Assembly (NCBI RefSeq): GCF_038396675.1
Contig: NC_088931.1
Coordinates: 6,790,001-6,854,000, forward strand
Length of the DNA: 64,000 bases
Origin: Hydra vulgaris
Lineage: Eukaryota > Cnidaria > Hydrozoa > Anthoathecata > Hydridae
Direction of reading: 5' to 3'
In this document: piece by piece, positions 1 to 12,285 of the stretch
How positions within the stretch are numbered: the stretch's first letter is position 1
Layout of the letters: every line of letters begins with the position of its first letter
Position numbers and translations under genes: made by a program
The notes under the pieces: generated by a model
Seen by the model: only the letters and a program-made list of their open reading frames with translations
Database searches by the model: none
What the model was told of the DNA's origin: nothing

Positions 1-239
1 TTTTCTTGGGGTGTATTTTTGCTATATGTAGTAACTCCTTTTTTCTGCAGTATGGAATCGGCATAACTTGTAATTTTACATCAATTTTTAAATCAGTTAG
101 TAATCTTCAATCATCAAATACAGACCAATATCTTGACATTCATAGTTTGCAATATTATCCATAGTCATCTATAGTCTGCAATATTATCCATAGTCATCTA
201 TAGTCTGCAAGTTATGAAGAGTATTATACATAATTGTAT

Positions 240-600
240 TATGAAATTTGGAACAAAACAAAATCTAATAACCAAAGCTCAACATGGTTTTGTTTCCATA
301 TGAGAATGTATCACAAATTTCAAAGCACGTGATATACATGGCATGTACCTAGATTTCCAACTGATGAGATTTATACAGATTTTGTTAAAGCATCTAACAA
401 AGGTGTCTGGCAAAACTAACAGATTACCAAGCACCATAGTACATCATACTAAACTTTATGCTGATGGCTGTAAAGTTACAGAGTCAACAAGTAACTACTA
501 GATACCACCTTCCTTCATGCTGACATATATGACAGGTTGCACAAGTGTCTGATGCCTTTTAATATAAATTTAGAGTATGTTGGATGTATTAACAAGTCAC
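240..600 (+). pseudogene. Non-LTR reverse transcriptase relic
   Basis: Short stretches in shifting frames read as reverse transcriptase. From 241, one frame gives a QHGF block followed after a TGA by ECITNF. At about 371-412, EIYTDFVKASNKGVW resembles RT motif A (YTDFxKAFD). At about 455-475, KLYADGCKV is a decayed YADD box in which the second Asp has become Gly. The stretch between motifs A and C is far shorter than in a working enzyme, so part of the palm is deleted. The downstream LHADIYDRLHK fits the usual region after YADD. This is a dead copy; the clade (CR1-like) is an inference. Confidence 0.5.
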
Positions 601-1260
601 TCACTCATACACAGTGACACAACTAGATGAAATGCCTTCACAGCAACTAGTTAATTTAACCTATGTTAAAATTCTTTTTTTGTAAAATTAAAAGTTTATA
701 ACATAACTTTCATAAACTGCTGCTTTTATTGCAACTTAGCAACATAGAAGAGCCTATTCCTGCTTATCAACATAAAAGAGCATATCCCAACTTACCAACA
801 TAAAAGAGGCTGATTCTGCCCTTTATTATTAGTTTAAGCAATATTTTTACAAGATAAACAATTGAATGCCTCTATATTCTTCAATATGAACTTGACAAGA
901 CAATGAATATTTTTATATACACTTGTAATTATATTAACTTTTAAAGAAATTTATAGTAATAGTAATAATAATAATAACAATAATAATAATAATAACAATA
1001 ATAATAACAATAAAAATAATAATAATAATAATAATAATAGTAATAATAATAGAAATAACTTTTTTTGCTTCCCCAAAATAAATTAAAATAAAATGTTGTA
1101 TAAAGTAACACTTTGCAAACTTAAAGTAAAGACTACTTTTAAAGTCTTTTTAACTTAAGAAACAAATATATTTCTTTACATATAGAGTTGATTAAGACAG
1201 CTTTTATCCTGGTAGACTTTCTAACAAGGCTAGAATAAATTATTCAGATTTTTTTTTTTT
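600..1260. other. AT-rich non-coding stretch with a trinucleotide repeat
   Basis: No coding potential seen. It contains a degenerate (AAT/AAC)n tract at about 956-1053 and short direct repeats around 730-810 (variants of 'acttagcaacatagaagagcc' repeated about three times). Confidence 0.5.
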
Positions 1261-1262
1261 AG

Positions 1263-1318
1263 CTGACATATTGTCTCAAGTATTTCACTGTTTATGTATT
1301 GATCTGCAAAATGATAAG
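1263..1318 (+). other. Possible internal exon of the gene ending at 4136
   Basis: A poly-T tract ending in AG (1261-1262) precedes 56 bases, and a GT donor (gtatac) follows at 1319. In the phase leaving 2 leading bases it reads DILSQVFHCLCIDLQNDK with no stop and ends on a codon boundary, the phase needed to join the exon at 3453. The helical, Leu/Cys-rich reading resembles the downstream exons. Only transcript data could establish the link; the donor is weak and a transposon-derived pseudogene lies in the presumed intron. Confidence 0.33.
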
Positions 1319-2203
1319 GTATACTTTATTGGTACTGTAAAGCTGAAAACTACTTTAAAATTAGGTGACTTAGGACAGTTGAGTGACTTTGATCAAAGTA
1401 TTCTGTTTTGTTTTTGCTAGTTGATAATAATTTACCAGCATTTAGAAAACAAAAAATTTTATAAATTGTTTTTAAAATCACATTATTAAAATTTAAAAAT
1501 TATCTGGTATTAAATTAATCCACAAACACAACAGAAATACAAACAAAAGCTTTAACTTCGATATAAGCCAATTTGTATATTTTATTGCGAAGCCAACAAT
1601 ATCTTTGGGTATTAAAAGTTTGACATCATAAAAAATAAAAATACATGAGTCAGTGTTGTAAACATCCAACTAGTGTTTAAGATATATCCTGGTAAGACAT
1701 TTTATTTTTTATTTTAGAAATACTATTCTTTTTATCATTTTTATTTAGCAAAAGCTAGGGTTTTCATTACATCTGATAAGCCGCATCAGAATTGTGGAAC
1801 CAGCCAATCAGAATTGTGGAACAAGCAGCTTAAAGCTTTTCTAATTCTGCTATTTTAAAATTCAGAAATGATGGGGGAGGATCTTTAAAAATTTTACTCG
1901 CATGGTTTAAGATGAAGCAGAGCTTTAGAGACCGTTCAGAAAACTATCAGATTGATGTCACCATCAAAAATACAGTGTCAATCAACAAATTCTCATACCC
2001 AATTCTCAAGACACTCCAGATGTATATGCTAATGTCAAGTCTGTCCTGGACCTCATTAAAAGGAAAAAGGAAAAAAATAGAAAGAAAAATGTGTTTGTTG
2101 GTTGTTTTTTGTGATATGAAACTGGCCTATATAATTTGTGGTATATAATCTTATAGGATCAAACACCCTTGCTGTTGATGTGAATTCGAATCAATTAACG
2201 AAC

Positions 2204-2679
2204 TCAATTGTGGAGCTTTGGTGGAATAAAAAATAAGCATAAAGAGTTCTTCAACTCAGTTTGAGACTTAATAAAATCTTGTATCAAAGTGTTGCCATAT
2301 TGCTGATTGAGAAGCACCTCCCTCAACTGTGGTTCAATGAAAATACCTTCTTTTACTTTCACAGAACTCAATTTAGCCTTCAAAAAGTTTATTACGTCAC
2401 AATCTCGTAGTCTAGTTAGGATTGCTTTCAGACCAGCACATTTCATCTACTGATGATTATTATACTGTATGACATTCAGAATATCTTTTTGCTTTCTTTC
2501 ATAATCATTGAATATGTAACAGGCACAGATGGTAACTGATTTCCAATATGTAACAAAACAGTTTTGACACTCATTTTTAAGGCTTCATTAAAAAAACTCC
2601 ATTCAGTAGAATGTTTTTCCTGTTCAAAGAATTGAAATAAACCGTCAACGTCATAGCAATAACAAAGTTTATTTTCCAT
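2204..2679 (-). pseudogene. Broken copy of a dispersed hypothetical-protein family
   Basis: Two adjacent reading blocks on the minus strand, 2679-2476 and 2446-2204, belong together. The first contains VDGLFQFFEQ, EWSFFNEALKMSVKTVLLH and GNQLPSVPVTYSM. The second contains KLSSVKVKEGIFIEPQLREVL. I recall a multicopy family of hypothetical proteins in arthropod and cnidarian genomes with blocks like 'EWRLFIDSSK.SLKAVLLHNGN..PSIPVAHS' followed by 'AK.KEGIFVGPQIREL'. The large middle part of that family is missing here, so this is an internally deleted relic. No function is known to me; high copy number suggests mobile-element cargo. Confidence 0.45.
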
Positions 2680-3452
2680 TTGAAAAAATGAAATAACATT
2701 ATTTACAAACTTTATATATTATATTAATTTTTCACATCAACTGGGGGTTGATACGAACGCAGGACTAGTTGTATTTGCATACATTAAAGAAACAAAAGCA
2801 AAGTGGTAGGCAGATACAAATCATACATACAAAAAAAAACATTAAAAGGCTAACATTGCATCTAAAAAAATATTTTTGGACAGCCTAGTTAATAAAAAAA
2901 TCCAAATTTGAATAATAAAAGTAAGTTATTATTGTTTTTGTTTTATGTATTAACTTTATGATTAATGTAATTGTTAACATTATTTACGAGAATAAAATTT
3001 GACAGTCTAAGAGTATTAATACTTTTAGACTAAAGTAACCAATATTTTTTAAAGTTTTTTTAAATTTGAACTGATAAAGTAATCTCTGTTAAATGCTCTG
3101 TGTGTTTTTTCTGCAATAAAAAAAGTCTGGGGCTCATCATTGCACATGCATGATATTATATTTATACTAAATTCGTTTAGTATAAACTCTGTTAAAATAA
3201 ATAAAACCCAATTAAAAAAAAAAAGTTTTTCATCAATCCTGGTTTTTATAATATTAGACGATGTTAAAATTAAAAAGACTATTTTTTTTGCAATGAGTTT
3301 TTTTTGCTTACTAAGATAATAATCTAAGTACAATAATGTCCAAAGTCACCCACTTTTAAGTTAAGCTTATATTTTTAACTCATCCGATTATAAGTTATAT
3401 TTCAAATAATTAAAGTTTTTATTTTGTGATTTTTCAACATTTTTTTTTATAG
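2680..3452. other. AT-rich stretch, nothing recognised
   Basis: The minus-strand reading at 3049-3333 has no recognisable domain and a composition typical of AT-rich DNA. The stretch is presumably intron of the gene whose exons follow at 3453. Confidence 0.4.
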
Positions 3453-4136
3453 ACTAAAGAATTATTTGTTCAATATCATGCTACCTTTGCGTTGTATCCT
3501 TTATTTAAACTCACAAATAAAGTGAGTATTATTTAAATGCAATTTATTTGTGTATTATTTTTTATTTAATAAAAAAATCTGTCAATTTTTATGCTAGGTT
3601 TGTATGGAATATACAGTGGATGTGTTAATGGTTCTATCTTCAGAAACATGTATGTTAAAATTTCAGACTAAAATAAAGATATGAAAAGCAATATATTTGT
3701 TTATCTTATTTACACCTTCTTTTCTTATCTTGTATAAATATCTTCTTTTTTTTAGTATATCTGCGAGAATTTCTTGAAAGCATTAGCAATGTTGAATGGA
3801 TTCAAGCTATACTAACGGTAATGAAAAGTTATAATACACAAGTAGAGCTAATGGATAAGCTGAGCTTATTGTTGCAAAGAATTTCTAAGATCAGGTAGTT
3901 CTGCTCGAATGATAATGCATGTTTTTTTTCGTTTTTTTTAATCATATTTCATCGTTTTTACCATTAATAAATTTGATTTCAATAGATCAAACAAAACGAT
4001 ATTTGACGTACTGCGTGTAAAGGACAGTGTTACCGAGCTTATTTCTTTATGCAAATCGGAGTCTATCCAATCAAATTTAAAATCCATTTTATTTAATATT
4101 GAATTAATGAAATCACGAAAGTTGTGTGTTTCCTAA
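3453..4136 (+). CDS. 3'-terminal exons of a host gene, possibly CCDC138-like
   Basis: Four consecutive exons join in one frame: 3453-3521 (acceptor after tttttttatag, donor gtgagt), 3598-3649 (donor gtatgt), 3756-3894 (acceptor ttttttttag, donor gtagtt) and 3986-4136 ending in TAA. Phases match at every junction (0, 1, 0; the split codon TTA at 3649/3756 and the last codon of 3894 completed by 3986). The product end is about 136 residues, all helical, with blocks YLREFLESISNVEWIQ, LSLLLQRISKIRSNKTIFD and LKSILFNIELMKS. It looks like the ARM/HEAT-like tail of a larger protein. From memory it resembles the C-terminus of CCDC138, a centriolar-satellite protein, but I cannot verify this. Upstream exons are mostly outside or unrecognised. 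Confidence 0.6.
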
Positions 4137-4161
4137 ACTTATTATTTATATGTTTTAATTG

Positions 4162-4167
4162 AATAAA
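4162..4167 (+). promoter_or_regulatory. Candidate polyadenylation signal AATAAA
   Basis: AATAAA lies 26 bases after the stop codon at 4134-4136. In AT-rich DNA this could be chance, but the placement suits the gene's 3' end. Confidence 0.4.
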
Positions 4168-5245
<1,078 letters not shown>

Positions 5246-5420
5246 AAGTATACAAGTAATAATTGTCTAATAAATCTTTATTGGAGATCTCTGTTAATTT
5301 GAAAAATATATTACAACTATATTTATGTAAATCTCTACAATTTAAGATATAAAATATCTAAATTTATATTGCATACAAAATTTATATTGAAAAATGAAGA
5401 AATGTAGTTCTATTATTAGT

Positions 5421-5447
5421 ATTCGAATTTATTGATTTCAATTTTAA
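5421..5447 (+). repeat. Outer 27-bp inverted repeat, left arm
   Basis: The 27 bases are the exact reverse complement of 7395-7421. The pair brackets the mariner-like element and the MITE beside it. Confidence 0.85.
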
Positions 5448-5454
5448 GATAACA

Positions 5455-6752
5455 ACGGGTGGTTACTAAAAATCTTGACAAAACTAAAAATTAAATAACT
5501 TTTAATCTAGAAGGCCTATTTTATTGTTTTAAAAAGAATAAAATAGCAAATTTATTCTAATTTTAATAAAAACTTATATCTTAATTCAACAAGACCTTGT
5601 CTTCTTACTGTGTCGAGTCTTCTGCTAGTAGCTCTTTGTCGAATTTCTTAAAACAGTAAATTTTTCTAGAGCGTAATTGATCCAAATTCTCTGCCTGTCA
5701 ACCATTTTTGTAAACATCTCCTTTGATACAAGACCAAAAATCCTCAATACAATACAACTCAATATTCAGGCATATTTGGACGGTTTTCACTTTTTGTTAC
5801 AAACTTTATACCATTTTCATTCAAAAACTTAACAGCTTTGTTTGAGTAATGGGCACTTGCTAGATCAGGCCAGAATATGTATTTGGTATTTTTTGGAAGC
5901 TGTTTGATGTGTGCTAATAGTTTTTTAGTCAAACATTCATCAACATAAATATGCTGGTTAATAGCTGTTCCAGACTATACAATGTATGGAGTTGATAGGC
6001 AAAATGACCACGTAAACCAATAAATTTTCTTCAAATTTCTTTTTTTCTTTGAATTTAACATTGTTTGGTGTTAATTTGATGTTACTTGAATATAAATTAT
6101 CATTACCATTAATTTGGCTGTTCGAGAGAGTAAAATAAGACTCGCCATCAAGAACCCAAATAAAATCTTTATAATTTTTATAAAGTTGACCACACAAACG
6201 TCGGTTTTTTGCTCTCTGGCTCTCAGTTCGACTTGGAATCTTCATTTGTTTTCTTTTTTTTACTGATGTTTTGGTTTTCAATGTCTTAGAAATAAGTGAC
6301 TGAGAACATTTGAACTTTTTTGAAGCTATAAGCTGAGAAATGCCACGTTTATGGTCAAAAACCTTGGTAAGTTGACTGATGGTGCGCTTAGTCATTATTT
6401 TTGGCTTTCTACCACTACCAGTTTGCCTTTCAAATGGTTTATCTTCTTTTACACGTTTAATAGTTCCATATATAGTCGATCTTGATAAGTTTTCTGCTTC
6501 AAAATGATAAACAGTGAATGACTTAGGTTTATCTGAATTTTCTTGATAAAACTGGTACACACGTTTTCTTTGGAGCTCTTCGTTTGACGTCATTTTTAAT
6601 ACTAAATTTAAAATACTTATATAAAAGTTAATATATATTTCAAAAGAATAATAAATTTGCAACATTTTAAAAATTGTTTGAAAAAATAAGTATTAGTTGC
6701 ATATAGAAATATGATGTAAGCAATTTTGTCCAGATTTTTAGTAATCACCCGT
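5455..6752 (-). mobile_element. Tc1/mariner-like transposon with terminal inverted repeats
   Basis: Inverted termini of about 29 bp lie at 5455-5483 and 6724-6752. Both begin ACGGGTG and share TTACTAAAAATCT then GACAAAA, differing at two positions. Total length, 1298 bp, is typical of the superfamily. The right end is followed by TA (the expected target duplication); the left is preceded by CA, so one copy of the duplication may have mutated. It encodes one defective transposase on the minus strand. Confidence 0.88.
5585..6593 (-). pseudogene. IS630/Tc1/mariner-type transposase, frameshifted
   Basis: The likely start is the ATG at 6591-6593, giving MTSNEELQRKRVYQFYQ. The N-terminal third holds two helix-turn-helix-like parts (NLSRSTIYGTIKRVKE; ISQLIASKKFKCSQSLISK) separated by the basic GRKPKI linker, as in paired-like Tc1/mariner DNA-binding domains. 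The catalytic core follows: WVLDGES supplies the first Asp. After a frameshift near 5990, FWPDLASAHYSNKA supplies the second. After a further disruption near 5750, IEDFW supplies the third acidic block. The exact spacing class (DD34E, DD37E or other) cannot be read across the damage. The normal product would cut and paste the flanking element; this copy is inactive. Confidence 0.85.
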
Positions 6753-7262
6753 TATAGAGCTAAATAGTTAAACCATAAAATAATATTCGATAACTATAAC
6801 TAAATAGTTACATTTATCAAATAAGTTGAAAAATTGACAACTTTCAAACTTTGATTTTGAAAATATTTTATATTCACGCATGCGTAAAAGTAAGTTCGAT
6901 GGACGTCCGAGAACATACTATTTTGGACTTGGACGTTTTTGGACGTCCAAAAACGTCCATTTTTTTAACCATTCTTGTCCATTTTTTTAACCATTTTTGG
7001 GCGTCCAAAAATGGTTAAAAAAATAAAGTTTGTCAATTTTTCTTATTTAACTTATTTGATAATTATTTACTTATCAAATATTATAATTATATAAATATAA
7101 CTATTTAGTTATAGTTATCGAATATTAACTTATGGTTTGACTATATAAATATAACTATTTAGTTATCGTTATCGAATATTAACTTATGGTTTAACTATAT
7201 AAATATAACTATTTAGTTATAGCTATCGAATATTAACTTATCGTTTGAGTATATAGCTCTAT
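6753..7262. mobile_element. MITE with inverted ends and internal direct repeats
   Basis: It starts TATAGAGCTA right after the mariner right terminus and ends TAGCTCTATA. The left arm (AATAGTTAAACCATAA ... TTCGATAACTATAAC) recurs inverted on the right, where it occurs as about three direct copies of a roughly 57-bp unit at 7085-7250 (AACTATTTAGTTAT ... TCGAATATTAACTTA). The centre (6890-7020) carries several GGACGTCC/AACGTCCA palindromic blocks. No protein is encoded. Confidence 0.65.
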
Positions 7263-7394
7263 AATAATATCTTTTAATTTAGATTAATAGATTTAATTAA
7301 CAAAGATGGACTATAAACGATAATCAAGTAGGCAAAATATTTTTCCTTCAAAACGTTTATTTTGTGAGCTCATGACCATGAGTCCTTATCTATG

Positions 7395-7421
7395 TTAAAA
7401 TTGAAATCAATAAATTCGAAT
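7395..7421 (-). repeat. Outer 27-bp inverted repeat, right arm
   Basis: Exact reverse complement of 5421-5447. Confidence 0.85.
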
Positions 7422-7449
7422 TTCTTCATACTAGCTCCAAAGAAAAACA

Positions 7450-7525
7450 GTCAAATGAACGTCCAAAGACGGACCATTTTGGACTTGGACGAATGGACCT
7501 AAACGGTACGTCCTGTGCCCATTGG
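7450..7525. repeat. Fragment resembling a DNA-transposon end (GGACGTCC family)
   Basis: ATTTTGGACTTGGACG here repeats the block at about 6921-6936 in the adjacent MITE. It is followed by GTCCTGTGCCCATTGGGTA, whose reverse complement starts TACCCAATGGGCAC, a style of terminus I associate with multicopy MITEs. A partner end was not found. Confidence 0.4.
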
Positions 7526-7549
7526 GTATGTAACTACATATAAAATAGC

Positions 7550-8230
7550 TATAAAAAAAAGTCGATTGCAAGCAAATAACATAAGCTACGAATCATTATT
7601 TTAGATGTACTTATATTATTTTAGATGTAATTACATTTAGCATATAATTTAAAATAATGCATTATTATTTAATAATTTTTTCCCAGATATAACTACATAT
7701 CAAAAAATCCGGTAGTTGTTCTCAATATAATTAAAAAGATGTTAAAATAATGCAAATATATTTAATATTTTTTTCCAGGTGTAACTACATCTGAAAAAAA
7801 AACCCATATATTTAACTACATCTGATTAAAATGATGCATTTAAGTGATGCATTTTAATGGTGCATTTAAATGATACATTTTAATTAAATAATTTCATAAA
7901 ATCCTGTAGTTATATTTAATATAACTGAAAAAATGTAACTACATCTGTAGAATTCACAGATGTAGTTATTCTTAACATAATTGATGATGTATCTACATCT
8001 GTAAAATCTCTATATATAGTTTCACACATGTTGTTATACTTGGATAATTGAAAAGATGTAACTACATCTGTAGTAATCATATACTTTTTATACGATATTA
8101 TTAGATATTTCAGATATTGTTGGACAGATGTTATTATACCTTAGCGTATTTAAAGATGTTGTTGGACAGATGTAGTTATTCATCATTATATTTACAGATG
8201 CTGTTTGACAGATATTATTAGACAGCAAAA
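7550..8230. repeat. Reiterated ACTACATCTG palindromic repeat block
   Basis: The 10-mer ACTACATCTG or its complement CAGATGTAGT recurs in both orientations, often as AGATGTAACTACATCTG, with decayed forms (CAGATGTTATTA, CAGATATTATTA). Spacing is irregular, from tens of bases to about 100. There is also a small tandem run of 'gatgcattttaat' variants at about 7832-7890. No coding frame. Confidence 0.7.
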
Positions 8231-8430
8231 ACTAACGTTGTACGCTGACCCTAAAACAATCACTTCCGAAATCTTAAACAACTATTCGCGTGAGTTTATT
8301 AACGGGAAATAAAAATTGCCTTGAATTTATCGAGGAATATCTAATAAGTTTACTGAATTATCAAATCAAGTTTACTGAATTATCAAATCTTAAAATTTTA
8401 TAAAAATTTATAAAATTTTAGATGATTAAG

Positions 8431-8580
8431 GGGCTGTCCATTAATTACGTTAACAATTTTCTTGCAATTTATACCACCTCCTCCTCCAAGTCAGCAACTT
8501 GTCAAACTTTCAGAGACCCATATAAAATTACGTCAACAATCATTTTACCTCCCCCCCCCCTCCTCTCCTTCCTTAAGTAA
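8431..8580 (+). repeat. GGGGCTGTCCATTAATTA terminus, left copy
   Basis: AGGGGCTGTCCATTAATTACGT begins at about 8431 and is followed by pyrimidine-rich CCTCC and poly-C tracts. A matching inverted copy ends at about 14358. These look like the terminal segments of a DNA transposon or of two related MITEs. Confidence 0.55.
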
Positions 8581-9292
8581 AATTTTAAAAAATTTGAAAA
8601 AAAATATTTTCAAATAGTAGTAATAGTAGTTTACAACTTCAGAAAAAAGTGTTTAAAAGTAAAATGTTTAGAAAAAAAATTTAATTTAACCTTTAACTAA
8701 TGAACATTTTTTAAAATATATATAGCCATTTTAAATTACAAAGGCTCTTAACAAAAAGTGAATAGGAGTAAAAGTGATTGCTACACGCAACACTCTTGGT
8801 TTAAACTTCTTCCAGTGCATGATAGAAGGTAAAAAAAATTAAATTCACTCAACTTATCGAAAAACTGCAAGTCAGTATTATGTCAATAATAAAAATTTTT
8901 TTCCAGTTATGGAATTTTAAAGATCAAAGAGAAACATTAAAACTTTGATGGAGGAGAGTATTCCTGGATGTTTTGCTAAGTTCTTACTATGATAAAGAAA
9001 TCGTAGCAAATGAAATTTTTGATAGGGTCTTCAAGATCTTCTTTCACAAAACAATTTTATATATTTAAGTTGTTATATTACGATTAATAATTGCAAACTT
9101 AAAATATAATTAATCTGCAAGTTATGAAATACACACCCACACACACATACTTTAACTTTAGACCTAATCCAATTTCACATTGAAAACAAACTAATTCTAA
9201 TAGAGTCTAGTATAACAAAATAAAGCATTTGATAATTTGAAAAAATAATGAAAATAAAGAAAAAACAAAAAAAATAAATTTTAAATCTACCT
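8581..9292. other. AT-rich stretch, nothing recognised
   Basis: Between the GGGGCTGTCC terminus and the P-like element; no open frame of note. A short (CA)n lies at about 9130-9150. Confidence 0.4.
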
Positions 9293-9300
9293 ATAAAAAA

Positions 9301-9363
9301 CATGGCTTACTATATAACAGGCCTTGCCAACGCGCGGCTTGCGTAAAAAACTGGAGGCAAGAT
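9301..9363 (+). repeat. P-like element terminal inverted repeat, left
   Basis: 63-bp inverted match to 12590-12652, 59 identical positions. Confidence 0.92.
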
Positions 9364-9790
9364 TAAAAATATTACTATGCAGTAGTTTACATTTTCAGTT
9401 AGGTGATTTTCGCATGAATATAATATTTGTATGATATATCTACTAAAAGTAACTTATATAAAATGAAATTTATTATTCTTTTTTTTTTTTTAATTTTGTT
9501 TATAACTAACATCGTAATATAACTAACGAATAACATTTATAAAAATTTTAAATTAACTTAAATATATCTAAAACTAATTATGTTTTTAATTTAGTATATA
9601 AAGATTTATATTTTGCTATAATTTAATATTAGCATTTACCACAAAATTTATTAATGGGTTTTTTAAGTATTAAAATAAATTTTTGAGAAAAAAGAGATAA
9701 AATCCTTAGAGAATAAAAAGTAAATACAAGCTTTTTAGATATTTTACTAAACACTATTTTACAGTTTTTCTTAAAAACATTTCAAAAATT

Positions 9791-12285
9791 TTACTTTGCG
9801 CTGAGTTTTATCAACTTCTGCTTTGGCTCCTTGTGGGAACGAGGTGAATAGTGTCGACAATAATTATTAAATAAAATATTTGTCATTGTTAATCCATGAT
9901 GTCTTTGCATACCTAATGAATAAAATTCTGATAGCATCATAAGGAGGTTACACAGTGATGACCGACAAGTGTCATTATATACTTCATAAAAAAGAATGTA
10001 ACAGTAAGTTGCCCATTGACAAACTTTGTCACCAGTAATTGTTAAACCTCCTCAATTTATGTCCTTTACAAAATTTCCATACGCTTCATAGAAATAAAAG
10101 GTGTCATCTGGATTTTCATCTTCACGAATAATGTACCCAGCAATATAAACTAATGACATTTTAATATCAACAGTCAATGAATCACACAGAGCAGGTAAAT
10201 TGTCAATAACGTTGCAAATACCCTCGCTTGGTAAAAATTTACATTTTGGACAAGAGTGATCTGAACCTAGATTGGCTAACACATCTGAACTTTTCTCAAA
10301 CTTTAATAGCAACTTTGTACGGTATATAGTTACTTTTTCAAGAACTTGTTGAACGGAAATAAAATAAGTTCCTCCTGAGCCTTGTCTTAATTTTCCAAAG
10401 AGCTTTTCTAATGGATCTGTAGTAAAGTTGCCTAATAATACATACTGATGAGTTGTATCTAAAAGATATTTTGATAACTGAACCAAATCATAACAGGTCT
10501 GAGCTAAACAATTAGCAGTGTCTCTTGTTAGCAATTTGACTCTTTTTCCTTTTTCTATTTTTTTCATTTGTATTGCAAAATCACCCATTGCAGAAAGTTT
10601 GCTTAAATTGTCATCATTAGCAGAAGCAATAGCAGCTCGATTAGAATCTTTCAAACAAATGTCTGCATAAGGACTGTGAACATTACAAATTTTCCAAAAT
10701 TCAACTACTTTAGTAATGAAAATAATCGTCCCTTCATTTTCATGCAGATCTGGATGACTTTTTAATGCTGACAATGTTTCATCGCAAAACACTTGCAGAC
10801 AAGTGATAACTTTTTGTCTTTCAATTGGCTTTGGATAAACAGAAACTTCTGTTAATTTAGACATTTTAACAATGTTTTTCATTTCATTGTACAAATTAAT
10901 AATATCAACCCACCGTGCTATTTTTTTTTTCTCCATTAATATAAAATTCAAGTTCTTGAGTTTTTTCTGTGATCCAGTTATTACGTATACTTTTTAATAA
11001 ATGAACATAATCAAATAAAAGAAAAATATTGTCTTTAGTACACCGTGCTTCTTTTTTTTCAAAAAAGTTATAAAACTTCTGATTGACTCTGTTACTATCA
11101 CAGACAATAGCAACAACTGATTCTGATTGACTCTGTTACTATCACAGACAATAGCATCATAAATCAGGGTTGTCTGTTCAAAAAGAAACTCAGCATCAAG
11201 TTCTCTGACTGGTAACATTTTGTAAAGAAATTTTGGTCCATTAAACAATGTTACAACCAAAAAGCTCAGTACTGTGTTTGCTAACAGATGAGGTTTGTTA
11301 ACTGATTTACCAAATACTATGCCACCATGATACTGCACATTGGTTTAACATAAACCTCATCAAGAAGTAAAATGCACGTTTTTTGTCTATCATCTCTAAG
11401 ATTAGAGAAAATATGTCTGATATAAGTGGTATCCTCTAAAGATTTACATTTAGATGTAATTCTTCCTAAAGTACGAAAACTTGGAAGTTCAAAATCTTCT
11501 CTGATGCGATTGTAGGCTGATTTTGAAAGAGAAAAATACTCAAATGCTCGCACAATTGTTTCAATTGGATACTTTTTTTCCCCAATACATGTTTTATTCA
11601 TTGACAAAATTTGTTGATATACAACTTCTTTTTTGGATGTTATTTCACAACAATTTAAAAATCTTAATGCTTCTTGAATATGAGAAAATTTGTTCATAAT
11701 ATAAACTCTGTTAGATGATAAAGTCATAACACTAATTTTAACTCCACAATGAAATGCTTCAAAAGTGAGATCTTTATATATGCAGAGTAGAAATCTAGCA
11801 ATAGCACTTTTCTTTAAAAAGTCTGAAGACTGAATATATAATATATCATTGCATAAATAATTAATAATAGCAAAATTAAATTCATTAGTTTTTAACTTTT
11901 CATATAAAACATTAATACTTTTTATTTTTTCTTGTGAATTAAATATTGCTAACTCGTCCTTTTCTTGCCAGAGAACACTATTAAGACTTTTTGATGTTTT
12001 TCTAAGTGGCATGGGTACAGTAGGAAATAAGCTTGGCTTTATACAATCAAATACTGACGGAGCATCACGAGGTCTCAGCTTTCCATAATCAGTAACAGTT
12101 GTATAATTTTTGGGCCAATGTCTTTCAAATACTACGGTGTTATTAGTATCAGGAACATTATCTCTTGATATTATAACAATCCAACGTTTTCGTTCTTCAA
12201 TGTTTCTTGGAAGTCTAAATGTTTTAACTCTATTCTGAGGATTATAATTGCCATTGCAATTTGTTACACGACATCGACGAACCAT
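9791..12285 (-). pseudogene. P-element/THAP9-type transposase, inactivated
   Basis: Starts at the ATG at 12285 with a THAP zinc finger (residues 1 to about 90). C5 and C10 are present and H56 lies in FERHWP, but the third zinc ligand is Phe53 where Cys is expected. The proline-rich RPRDAPSVF block follows. The RNase H-like core continues: LLDEVYVKP, a 1-base frameshift at about 11325, then QYHGGIVFGKS, LLANTVLSF and SNRVNQ. A 36-bp direct duplication (11077-11112 and 11121-11156, period 44) breaks the frame. Beyond it the other frame gives FLLFDYVHLLKSIRNNW, the typical P-transposase GTP/insertion region. A further frameshift lies in an A run near 10930. An in-frame TGA at 10052-10054 is followed by GGLTITGDKV to the final TAA at 9791. 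It would have excised and reinserted the surrounding element. Confidence 0.9.
11077..11156. repeat. 36-bp tandem duplication inside the P-like transposase
   Basis: Positions 11077-11112 and 11121-11156 are identical (ttctgattgactctgtta...), separated by 8 bases. The 44-bp period shifts the frame exactly at SNRVNQ. Confidence 0.9.
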
